From the NCBI GenBank assembly GCA_019448385.1, contig JAGTXO010000012.1, positions 394,501 through 458,500 of the forward strand: 64,000 nucleotides of DNA. Reading direction: 5' to 3'. A program made the position numbers and the translations under genes. The stretch is from Diacronema lutheri (lineage: Eukaryota > Haptophyta > Pavlovophyceae > Pavlovales > Pavlovaceae). Shown here piece after piece: positions 1 through 9,149 of the stretch. How positions within the stretch are numbered: position 1 is the stretch's first letter; each line of letters starts with the position of its first letter. A model generated the notes under the pieces. It ran no database searches, was not told the origin of the DNA, and saw only the letters and a list, made by a program, of their open reading frames with translations.

Positions 1-81
1 CTGACAAAGCGCGCGCCCGCGCGCTCCAAACGCCGGCCGCGCGCGCCCGTCGGGCCTCCGCCGCTGCCGCAGCCCGTCGCA

Positions 82-3000
82 ATGTACCCGCCGGGTGTCA
101 CCAAGGCAAACCTCCTCGCATTGCACCGCGCGATGGCCGTCGATGCCTACATCCGCGAGCAGGTGGGCTCACCGCTCGACGGCGCGATCTCGGAACTGAT
201 TCTCGAGATCGGAGAATGCGCGCTGGGCGGCCTCCGCGTCAGCGACTGGCTCGCCGAGCCCCAGCGCTTCCTCGCGCAATCTCTCCTCCGCCAACGGCCC
301 GCCGAGCGCCTTGCTCAGCTCGAGGGCGCGCACCTCGTGCGCGCGCACCGGCTCGCCGCGCAGGCTGAGGCGCGCGAGCTCGGGACCGCCGCGCCGAACG
401 CGCCCGCCGGCGCACCGCCGTGCTTGCCGCGCGCGGCCTCGCCGCGCACGTCACCATGCGTGCTGCCAGACGGCTCCTTCGACGGCCGTGCGCTCTCGCG
501 CGCGCCGGGCGTGGAGCTTGACGAGGTGGTGATGGTCGCACGCGCCTCTGTGCTGCGCTCGGCGATCCTGCTGCCCTCGCTCGGCCCGCCTGCCGTGCGC
601 ACCGTGCTTGGCGATTCGCCGACGCTCAGCCGGCTCTCGTACGCGGACGACCTTTCCGGCGCCGCGATCGTCGACGGGTTGATCGACGTGCTCGCGTCTT
701 CGACGACGATCGCGGCCATCGACGCGCTCGGCGCGAGCCTCACGCGGGCGGACGTGCGGCAGCTCGCGAGCGCGATCTGCGCGTCGCGCTCGCTCGTCAC
801 GCTCGCGCTACCCGCCGCGCGCTTCGACGCGCGCGCGCGCGCGGCGCGAGCGGGTGCACACGCACAGCCGGCAGGCGCGCGCGCGAGTCGCACGCACGAG
901 CGCGAGCGCGCGCTCGAGGCGGCGATGATTATGCAAGAGCTGTCGCGCGGACTCAGCAGCTGCGCCACGTTGCGCGCCATCTCTCTCCGCTCCGCGCTGC
1001 TCGGCGATGCGGGCGCGATCGCCATTGCTCGCGCGCTCCGGCGCGCGCCGGCGATTGTTCGCCTCGACGTGAGTGGCTGCGCGATCGGCGACGAGGGCAT
1101 GGAGGCAATCGCGACGCTCGTCGGCGGGTTCGACGTGGCCGCCGAGCTCGACCCGGAAACGCAAAACTCGGCCGCGCGAGCCGCCGCGCGTCTCGCGTTG
1201 GCGCGCACCGGCGGCGACGGCCCACCGCCGAGGGGTGCGTCCGTGCGCCCTGACGCCACGCCGGGCGCGCGGCTGGTCGAGTCGCGTTCCGGACTCATCG
1301 CGCATCCCGGACTCACCGCGCTCGATGTGTCGTGCAACGCGCACTCACTCGCCGGCGCGCTTGCGCTCGTCAATGCGATCGCGCGCGACCGCGACCGCTC
1401 CACGGCCGAGCTCACGGTGGCAGCGCGAGCGCACTGGCTCGACAACTTCGCCGCCGCCGACGTGCCCGCGGCGGACGTGGGCGGCATGCCCGCCGCCAAC
1501 GCGGACGCGGGCGCGGGTGCGGGCGGGCATGGCACGGTCGCGTCCGATATGCCGACGGGGCGTCGCACGGCCGCTCGTTCGCCCGACCCGCTCGAACCTG
1601 GGCCCGAACGGACGGGCCCACGCCTTGCCGAGCTGCGCTGGCGCGCGCGCGTGCTCGGCGAGCGCGCGGGCGCGCGCGCTGCGCGCCGAGGCGCCTCTTC
1701 GTCCGTGCTACCGCGCGATCGCGCGCTGCTCGCTGCTGCGCTCGGCCGCGCGCTCGCCGGGCACAGCGCGCTCTTCCTCCTCGACCTGTCCGGCTTGATC
1801 GAGGTGGACGTCGCCGACCTGCCCGATGACGCCGACGGCGCACGCGCGCGCGCCGCTGCGCCAGCGGCAGCGGCCGCACCGGTGGCGGGCGGCGAGCGCG
1901 ACGCCGCCACGCTGGCCGTCAAAGGCGCGCCCGCCGAGGTGGGCGCTGCCCCAGTTGCTGCAGCTCGCGCGTCTGTGGCCTCCATCGACGGTGAGGTTGC
2001 CCCTGAAGGCGACCAGGCCGACGCGGACGGCGCGCCCGACGAGCGCGCGGGCCGGCGTGCCCGGCCACCGCTGCCCGAGCCGTGGCGGCTGTCGGACGCG
2101 GCGGGCGCGCCCAACTCAGCGGCCGCACGGCGCGCGTGCGCCGAGCACGCTGCCGGCCGGCTGGGCCGCTCGCTCGCGCCGTGCGCCGAGCTGCGCGTCT
2201 TGAGCGTCGCCGGCAGCGCGCTGCCCGACGCCGCGCTTGCCGCGCTGCTCGACGGCGTCGCCGCCGCCGGCCGCGTCGAGGTGGTCGACTGCGCGCGCAA
2301 TGGCGGGCGGCGGCTGGCTGGCGTGGCGGCGGCGCGCCTCCTCCGCGCCGCGAGCGGCCTGCGCGCGCTCGACCTGTCGCACAACGAGATGAGCGCGCTC
2401 GACGCCGTTCCGCTGCTGCGCGCGCTCCGGCAGCATTCCTCGCTCCGCCGCCTCGACCTGAGCAACAACCGATTGGGCGCGTACGAGTCGGTGCGCGTCG
2501 GTGACACGATTGCGCCGCCACCGCCGCTGCCGCCGCCGCCGCCCGCCGACGCGAAGAAGGACGCGCTGAGCGCGCATGCCGCCGCAACGTCCGCCGCGGC
2601 GAGCGCGCGCGCCGCGCACGCGGAGGTCGCCGAGCTGGTCGACACGCCGCGCCAGGGTCTGCGCGAGCTGGGCGCGTCGCTGCGGCACAATTGGGCGCTC
2701 GAGGACCTGCGCCTGGCAGCGAACGGTCTCGGAGCGGTCGCCGAGCCCGCGCGCGTCGTTGGCGACGAGCCGCTGCTTGCGATCGCGTCGGGTGCAGCCG
2801 GGCCCTTGCCGCCGACGCTGCGCAGCGCCGCCGCCGAGGCGCAGGCGGCGGCGGTCAAGGCGGAGGAGGCGGCTGCTGCAGCCGCGCAGCAGCCGCCGCT
2901 CTCGGCCGCCGCGGCCGCCGCGCGCGCGCCGCTGGCGCGCGCGCGCGCCGCCGCCGCGGCCCTGCGCGCGCTCGCGCCCGCGCGCTGGGCGGAGCTGACG

Positions 3001-5148
3001 GCGCCCGAGGACGTATTGCCCGGCGACGCGCTGCGCGCCATGTGCGCCGCGCTCGCGCTGGTCGGCGCGCCCGAGCACCAGCACCTGCTCGACGAGTGGC
3101 GCGCGCTACGCGCCGATCTGCGCCGCTCGCGCGCCGCTGCGCGCTTACCGTGGGGCCCGTCGCTCGCGTCGGCTATATCGGCGCTGGCATGCGCGCCGCA
3201 CGGCGCGGACGCGGCGCGCTGCGCGCGTGCGGCGGCTCTGCTGCCCACGGACGGCGATGCGGTCGCGCTGCGCCGGTACGGCGTGCGCGCGCTCGACGCG
3301 CTCGCCGAGACCGTGCGCGCCACGCTCGTTGCGCGCCCGCTCGCGCTCGCGCTCGCGCCGGCCGAGCTGCCGCGCCAGTACGAGCCAGCCGTCGACGACG
3401 CGCCGGCGGCTTCGACGGGTTCGACGGGCGCCCTGACGACGCCGGCCCGCGCAGGCGCAGCAGGCAAGGGCGCGGCGAACAAGGTCGGTTCGCGCCCAAC
3501 CTCCGCGCTGCCCAAGGCCAGCGCCAAGCCGCCGTCCGCCGGCAAGGGCCGCAAGGCGAGCATAATGCCCGCACCGCCCGCCGAGACCGACGAGTTGCGC
3601 GAAGGCGCGGGCCGCGTGCTGCCGGACGCCATTGTCCTCTCGGCGCAGTTTGCAGCCCTGCGCTCGACGCCGCTCGACGCGCGACCGCCCGCCGGCGTCG
3701 ACGCGCCCGTGCTCGCCGCGGTCGGAGCGCCCGCCGCGGCGCCCGTGCGCCCTGGGCCCGCGGCGGCCGCGCCCGAGCCTTCGCCAGTGCCGCGGCAGGC
3801 CGACGCGGCCCTGAAGCGCGGCTTGGGTGAGCAGCTTGCGCCGCTGCCACGCCGGCCCGAGCCGCCCGCCGGCGCCAAGCCCGCGCTCGAGGCGCTCGTG
3901 CTCGCGCGCGCGCTGCGCGACGCGTGCATGCTGCCGCTCCGAACGCTCGACCTCGCTGCGAACCCGCACATCGGCGGCGCGCGCGAGCTGGCGGCGCTCG
4001 GCGCGGCGCTCACGGTGCGCGGCTCGGTGCGCACGCTGCGCGTCGACGGCTGGGACGCGCCGGGCAGCAGCGGCGCACACGCACTCGGCGGGCACCTCGC
4101 GTCCGACCGGCCGGCGAGCACGCTGCGGTCCCTCATCGCCGCTGAGCGCGCTGCAGACAAGGCAGCTATCTCGCGCGCGCTCGCGCACGACGCAGCGGCG
4201 CGTTGGGCAGCGTGGCTCAACAGGCGGCACGCGATGGCGACCGAGGCTGATCTGCTCGCGCTCATGCCGCACGTCGTGCGCGAGCGCGTGCGCGCGCTCC
4301 TTCGAGCATTCGGCGCGCGGCCCCCGGCGCGCGGCGCCGGCGACCTTGCCGCCGACCTTGCCGCGGCCGCGCCGGCGCACGCGCCGGCGCACGCGGGTCG
4401 CACGATGCCCGCCGCATTTGCTGCGGCGAGTGCCGACGAAGGTGCGCTCGACTGCGCGCTCGTCCTGCGCGCGCTCGGCGCGGCGGACGCGGCCGGCGCG
4501 CACGCCAACGCGTCGCGCCTCCTGCCGCGCATCGGCCTGCTCTCGTGGCTCATCGACATTGGCGCTGCTGAGCTCGACAGCGTGTGCGACGCGGAGCTTG
4601 GTGCGCACGCGGCCGCCGGCGCCTCGAGATTTGTGCCGCACGCCGAGGCGGGCGCGCGCTGCGGCCAACCGCCGCGCGACGGCGAGGGTGCGGACGCGGC
4701 GGCCGACGCGCTCGCCGACGCCGTCTCGGCTGCATGCGCGGCGCGCGCCTTTGCGGCCGCGCACGAGCGAGGCGTGGACGACACCGACGACGATGCTGGT
4801 GTCCCCGCTTCGGCCGTGCTCACGCTTGTCCACCTCCTCTTGGCCCATACGCACGCTGACGCCCTAGCGGCGGCCGACGCGCCGCCCGCGCCGCCTGCAC
4901 CCGCGGCCGAATGGGCGCGCGCGTGCGCGCTGGCGCTCGTGCGTACGGACTGCTACTTTCAACCGCTCCGAGGCCGGCCACTACGCCTCGCGCCCGCCCA
5001 CTTTGAGCGGATTGGTACGCTCGCCGCTCCACCGCGCGCCGCTTCGCCGTGCGTCACCCTGCAAAGCGCGCGCAGCGCACCACGCGCGCGCGGCCGTTGG
5101 GCGAGGGCGCGGGCTCGGGGAGGGCGCCGTATGATCCGCGCGCGATGA
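82..5148 (+). CDS. Large leucine-rich-repeat protein (ribonuclease-inhibitor-like LRRs)
   Basis: An open frame of 1688 codons begins at an ATG 81 bp into the window. Seen: scattered LRR units, for example LDVSGCAIGDEGMEAIA near residue 330, a unit near 415, two adjacent units near 765-795 (LRALDLSHNEMSALDAVPLL, LRRLDLSNNRLG) and one near 1290 (LRTLDLAANPHIGGARELA). They are separated by long Ala/Pro-rich, probably disordered stretches, one with a poly-proline run near residue 815. The LxxLDLSxN pattern is that of ribonuclease-inhibitor-type LRRs, usually protein-binding scaffolds; no enzyme domain, signal peptide or membrane segment is visible. The last ~40 codons are arginine-rich and look like read-through into an intron. 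A donor at 4943 (GTACGG) and acceptor at 5233 would join this frame in phase to the exons at 5260-6195, so both may be one gene. Function unknown. Confidence 0.7.
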   Translation: MYPPGVTKANLLALHRAMAVDAYIREQVGSPLDGAISELILEIGECALGGLRVSDWLAEPQRFLAQSLLRQRPAERLAQLEGAHLVRAHRLAAQAEARELGTAAPNAPAGAPPCLPRAASPRTSPCVLPDGSFDGRALSRAPGVELDEVVMVARASVLRSAILLPSLGPPAVRTVLGDSPTLSRLSYADDLSGAAIVDGLIDVLASSTTIAAIDALGASLTRADVRQLASAICASRSLVTLALPAARFDARARAARAGAHAQPAGARASRTHERERALEAAMIMQELSRGLSSCATLRAISLRSALLGDAGAIAIARALRRAPAIVRLDVSGCAIGDEGMEAIATLVGGFDVAAELDPETQNSAARAAARLALARTGGDGPPPRGASVRPDATPGARLVESRSGLIAHPGLTALDVSCNAHSLAGALALVNAIARDRDRSTAELTVAARAHWLDNFAAADVPAADVGGMPAANADAGAGAGGHGTVASDMPTGRRTAARSPDPLEPGPERTGPRLAELRWRARVLGERAGARAARRGASSSVLPRDRALLAAALGRALAGHSALFLLDLSGLIEVDVADLPDDADGARARAAAPAAAAAPVAGGERDAATLAVKGAPAEVGAAPVAAARASVASIDGEVAPEGDQADADGAPDERAGRRARPPLPEPWRLSDAAGAPNSAAARRACAEHAAGRLGRSLAPCAELRVLSVAGSALPDAALAALLDGVAAAGRVEVVDCARNGGRRLAGVAAARLLRAASGLRALDLSHNEMSALDAVPLLRALRQHSSLRRLDLSNNRLGAYESVRVGDTIAPPPPLPPPPPADAKKDALSAHAAATSAAASARAAHAEVAELVDTPRQGLRELGASLRHNWALEDLRLAANGLGAVAEPARVVGDEPLLAIASGAAGPLPPTLRSAAAEAQAAAVKAEEAAAAAAQQPPLSAAAAAARAPLARARAAAAALRALAPARWAELTAPEDVLPGDALRAMCAALALVGAPEHQHLLDEWRALRADLRRSRAAARLPWGPSLASAISALACAPHGADAARCARAAALLPTDGDAVALRRYGVRALDALAETVRATLVARPLALALAPAELPRQYEPAVDDAPAASTGSTGALTTPARAGAAGKGAANKVGSRPTSALPKASAKPPSAGKGRKASIMPAPPAETDELREGAGRVLPDAIVLSAQFAALRSTPLDARPPAGVDAPVLAAVGAPAAAPVRPGPAAAAPEPSPVPRQADAALKRGLGEQLAPLPRRPEPPAGAKPALEALVLARALRDACMLPLRTLDLAANPHIGGARELAALGAALTVRGSVRTLRVDGWDAPGSSGAHALGGHLASDRPASTLRSLIAAERAADKAAISRALAHDAAARWAAWLNRRHAMATEADLLALMPHVVRERVRALLRAFGARPPARGAGDLAADLAAAAPAHAPAHAGRTMPAAFAAASADEGALDCALVLRALGAADAAGAHANASRLLPRIGLLSWLIDIGAAELDSVCDAELGAHAAAGASRFVPHAEAGARCGQPPRDGEGADAAADALADAVSAACAARAFAAAHERGVDDTDDDAGVPASAVLTLVHLLLAHTHADALAAADAPPAPPAPAAEWARACALALVRTDCYFQPLRGRPLRLAPAHFERIGTLAAPPRAASPCVTLQSARSAPRARGRWARARARGGRRMIRAR

Positions 5149-5259
5149 GGCGCGCGCGGCCGTTGGGCGCGGCGCGCCTCATCGCGCGCCGCGCCGCCGC
5201 GCCGCGCCGTATCATCCGCGTGCGCGCGCGCAGCCGCCTCGACGCGCCCGTCCGACGCG

Positions 5260-6195
5260 ATGCTGCGCGTGCGCGAGATGCTCCTTTCGCCGAGTGGCGC
5301 GGCCGTCGCAGCCGGGCTGCCCGCAGTTCGTTCGTACGCGCGCACCGCACGGCAGCTCGACGAGCTGTTGCACGCGGCCGTGCTGCCGAGCAGCGCGCTC
5401 GTCGACGACGGCGCGTCGATCCTCGGCGCGCTCAGCGCAGCCTTTGACGACGTGATCGCGCGCGAGCACGCGCCCGACGACCTGCGTGCGCGTGCGCGCG
5501 CCGACCGCGCCTACTGGCAGGCGGAGCAGATCGCGGCGCTTGACGTGCCGACCGAGTGGGCCAAGGTACGTAACGGAGGCGTGCGGCGCGCCCGACGGGC
5601 TTGCCGGTGCGGCTGTCGCGCGCCGAGAGCTATGCTCACGCATGCGGCGCGTGCGCGGCGCCTCGCGGCGCGCGCAGGTCTTGCGATGGATGTGTCAGGC
5701 GCTGCCCGAGGACGACATGCCTGCGGCGTCGACCACACTGCTCGCGCGCGCTGAGCCACTGCATCCGGCATCGGAGTATGAAACGGCGGGCCATTTTGCG
5801 CTGCGCTACGAGGTACGCCGGCTCGTGCAGCCGGCGCGCGAGATGGGCGGCGGCGCGCGCGAGCATGCCGCCCGCTCACGCGCGCACGCGGCGCGCCTGG
5901 CGTGCCGTGCTCTCCGCGCGCACAGGCGCTCATAAGGCGGCCATTCAAGGCCGGGCGCATCGCGCTCGCGCTCATGCGCGTCGACGTGTGCGCGACAACG
6001 AGCGACGACGGCACGCCGCCGGCGGCCGACGCGACCGACGCGGCTATGCGCGCGCCCGTCGTGGAAGAGGGCCAATGGCTGGTGCACGCGGTACGCGTCG
6101 ACGTCGAGCCCAGCTGGGAGCCGCTCGATGCGGTGCACACGTGGTTTGACATGCCGCCTTTCTCGAGCGATCTGTCGGCCGCCGAAACGGCATGA
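5260..6195 (+). CDS. Spliced hypothetical protein (possible 3' end of the upstream LRR gene)
   Basis: Three exons fit in phase 0: 5260-5565, 5678-5812 and 5926-6195. The introns (5566-5677, 5813-5925) begin GTACG and end in AG, and the product is 236 residues ending ...FSSDLSAAETA. The first exon is rich in helix-forming residues (VRSYARTARQLDELLHAAV, then an Asp/Ala-rich stretch). The last holds an IALALMRVDVCATTSDDG segment and an acidic tail with WFDMPPFSS. I do not recognise a family. The open frame extends upstream of the ATG without a stop, and an AG at 5233 would let it follow the LRR frame above. It may therefore be the C-terminal part of that protein rather than a separate gene. Confidence 0.5.
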
Positions 6196-6562
6196 GTGCG
6201 CGCCGGTGGTCACCGCGGATTTGTCGAAGCCTGACGAAGACAATGACCGCTGGTGCACGTGCGGCGGGCCCATCGGCCCCGCCTAGTCAGCAACGTGGCG
6301 CCAGCGACGTGGTCGGCTCGGCTTGTGAGTCTGCCGACCGCAATCGAAGTTTGAGTTGTCGCGCGAGGTCGCGCCGCTGGGATGTTTCACCGACGCCAGT
6401 GTGAGGATCTTCGCGGAGCGGCCATGCGGACGACGCCCACGCATATTTATGAGGGTTTATGGTGACGCATCTTTTTTTGAACTACTATCGGCGCTCATTG
6501 TTAAACGGCACCGCATGCCCGCGCCTGCCCTAGACCATATCTTCGAATTCGATTGGCCCACG
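6196..6562. other. Intergenic stretch between two LRR-type loci
   Basis: About 367 bp, less GC-rich than its surroundings near 6,440-6,500 (a T-run and TTGTTAAACGG). It probably holds the promoter and 5' leader of the following LRR membrane protein. No gene or RNA recognised. Confidence 0.4.
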
Positions 6563-8642
6563 ATGGGCTCGTGGTGCGGCTCGCCGCTCGTGATCCTCGC
6601 CTTTGCTCGGCTCGCCACCGCCAGTTTTGAGGGCCTGCAGGTGTACAAGGATTGCGTGGCCACGCAATGCACTAGCCTGTGCGCCTGCCCACCTTTGTCG
6701 CGCCGCGCACGAGCGACCGTGCCGCGCAATCGCGCCTCTGCGCAGGTCCTCATGCGCGGCGTGCGTCGGCGCGGCGCGCAGGTCCGTCATTGGGCAGGCG
6801 AGCCTCGGCACGCTCCCCACGGAAATCGGAGACCTCGTTTCGCTCGCCTCGCTGTGCGCGCGGCGCGCGCGCACCTTTCTGCCGGCGATGCGCTGCGCGA
6901 CGGCGCGCGCGCGCGCGCGCCTCGCTCAACTTGTCCGAGAGGCCCGGGCGAGGTGCACAAGCGCCAGCGAGCGCGCGCCGCGTGTCCGCAGCTCGTCCAA
7001 CCAACGCCAGCATTTGTTTCCGCGCCTCCTGCGCATTCGCGCATGCCCACTCGTGCCGCGTCGCGTTGCGCTGAGCAGGGTGCTGCACGACGACGCGCTC
7101 ACTGGTACGCTGCCGACAGAGCTCGGCTCGCTCACCGAGCTGACAGACCTGTGCGCAGCACCGCGCATCAAGGCGCAGCCAAGGCATGCGAGACATGCGT
7201 GCGCGCGCACTTACGCGAGATGCACGTCGCGGCGCCCGCCCGATCTCGCGCGCGCGCCCACCGTGCAGCCGGCTGCATGGCAACTCATTTCGAGGCGGCA
7301 TTCCTACGCAACTCGGTCGCCTGAGCGCGCTACAGTCGCTCAGTCTCGCGTCCAACTCGCTCACGGGCGCGATCCCCTCCGAGTGGGCCAAGCTGACAGC
7401 GCTCACGCGGCTCTCGGCCGCGTGGAATCAGCTTGGCGGCACTGTCCCAGCCGAGGTGTGGAGCAACTGGCCTGCGCTGCGCACCCTCGAGCTGCAGGGC
7501 AACCAGCTCAGCGGCATCCTGCCCGAGGAGATCGAGAACGTTGACAAGCTCGAAGAGCTGTACGCGCGCCTGCATGTTACGCACCGGGCGTGTGGCCCAT
7601 TGCGCGCGACTCGGCGCCGCGCCCCACGACCGCGCCGGTCGCTCCGATCGAACGTTGTGTGCTCGCCCCTCGCCCAGCGCCACCGCTGAGCTGCCGCGCC
7701 GCGCGCGCATGTGCGACACCCCGCGCACGCAGCGTACTGAGCCTCAACTTGTTCAGCGGCTACCTGCCGCCCGCGCTCGCCGAGCTCAAGGGCCTTAAGA
7801 AGCTGTGCGCAGCCCCGCCCCTTTGCCCCCTCGCCCGAACCCGCCCGCGCCCGCTCGCACCCAGGCGCGTCTGCCGGTCATGGCGGAGCGCGTGCCGCGG
7901 GCGCCGAGCGGGCGCAGCCTGGCGCTGAGCGCATGCGCTGCGCGCAACCCCGCCTGTGCACTCGCCGCTTCGCCCGCCGCACGCGTCCCTCAGCCTCGTC
8001 GAGGCGAACCTGTTCTCAGGCGCCGTGCCTTCCGAGATCGGTGCGCTGCCGCTCGAGGCGTGCCACCTCACCTTGCCCGCGGAGGTCGTGGGCGAGGATC
8101 TGGCGTCGCACCCGTTCAACACGTTCTGGAAGCCGCTCCCGCCAAGCATCGAGGCCAAGTGCACGGTGCACTGGACGGTCCCATTCCACTTGCCGCATAC
8201 CCCTCACAAGGACTGCACCATGTGCCTCCGCCATCGCTGCACGCTGTGGGGCATGAACAAGTGCGCCGCGCGCAAAGGCTTCACTGACCCGCAGCGCCAT
8301 GAGAAGGAGGCGTGCATGTGCGCGTGCTGCGCGGAGGAGTGCAACGTCGATCCGCACCACACCGTTGGCGGCTGCCCCGGCGAGAACAACAAGCCGCTGT
8401 ACGGCCCGGCGGAGAGCACCTTCTACGCGCCGGGCATGGCACCCGTCGGCAAGGGCAAGGGCAGGGGCAGTGGCCACCCCGCGCTCCTCGCCGAGCGCCC
8501 GCCGGCCTCTGCGGCGCCGCGTCCTTCGGTGGCCGAGGTCGCGTGCGTCCTAATTGTCGCGCTCGCCATCGTCGGCAGCATCGGCGTCGTCGCCGCGCGC
8601 GTCATTGCGGACCGTCGGCGGCGGAGCGCAGAGTCCTCGTGA
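6563..8642 (+). CDS. Plant-type LRR single-pass membrane protein on 72-nt exons
   Basis: Six exons are resolved: 6563-6678, 6782-6853, 7079-7150, 7269-7559, 7733-7804 and 7994-8642 (423 residues). The start was chosen because MGSWCGSPLVILAFARLATA resembles a signal peptide; an in-frame ATG at 6515 is the alternative. The repeats follow the plant-specific pattern (GTLPTEIGDL, GTLPTELGSL, GAIPSEWAKL, GYLPPALAELKGL). Three exons are exactly 72 nt, one 24-residue repeat each, and every intron splits the same leucine codon in phase 2. After the repeats come a Cys-rich ectodomain (CTMCLRHRC, CMCACCAEEC), a Lys/Gly-rich linker, one membrane span (VACVLIVALAIVGSIGVVAA) and a short basic tail. No kinase domain follows, so it is more like an LRR receptor-like protein than a receptor kinase. 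A role in surface recognition or adhesion is inferred. Confidence 0.8.
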
Positions 8643-8776
8643 TCTCTCTTCCCCTCGGTGCACCGTGACGGTGGATGGCGCGCATGGGCGCGCCCTCGCG
8701 CGCCGTCGCCCGGGCGGCGCTCGAGCGGGCACATGCGCCTCCAGCTTGCCGCGTGCGTCGTGCGTGGGCACGCGCA

Positions 8777-9000
8777 GCTCCTGCTCGCGCGTGCGCAGAT
8801 GGCGCACGGGCAGGCGCCGCCGCACCGCCACGCCACTCACGGCGTCCGTGCGGATGTGGACGCATGCGGCGGTGTGGACGGTGTCTGCTTCCGGCGCGGC
8901 AACGACGGCGGCGACCGATGGGGGCCGGCGAGGGGTGGCTAAGCGTGTGGTGTGTGGGTGTCCGCCCACGCCGCGTCCTGCCGCGTCCTTGCCGTCCCGG
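8777..9000. repeat. Dispersed repeat, copy A (second copy at 56360-56580)
   Basis: About 224 bp closely matching 56360-56580 in the same orientation, from GCTCCTGCTCGCGCGTGCGC to CCTTGCCGTCCCGG with scattered substitutions and few indels. The - strand translation is open in both copies (for example DAVSGVAVRRRLP), but no family is recognised. It lies in the roughly 500-bp space between two convergent genes. Confidence 0.75.
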
Positions 9001-9058
9001 CCGTCCCCGCTGCCGGCGTGCACAGGGTCGACGCCCTGGCTAAGCCCCGTGCATGCCG

Positions 9059-9077
9059 CCCCCCCCCCCCCCCCCCC
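9059..9077. repeat. C homopolymer, 19 nt
   Basis: An uninterrupted run of cytosines just after dispersed repeat A. The rest of 8643-9149 holds nothing else I can identify. Confidence 0.9.
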
Positions 9078-9149
9078 GCCGACCCGCCCGAGCGTCGTAA
9101 GTATATCATTGACGGAGTCTCCCCAGGCTTGAAGGATTCTTGAGGCCGC

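Noticed and set aside
315-4823. 1502-codon open frame antisense to the LRR gene
   Set aside because: Stop codons are rare in DNA this GC-rich. The translation is featureless Ser/Arg/Ala repeats, while the + strand shows LRR units.
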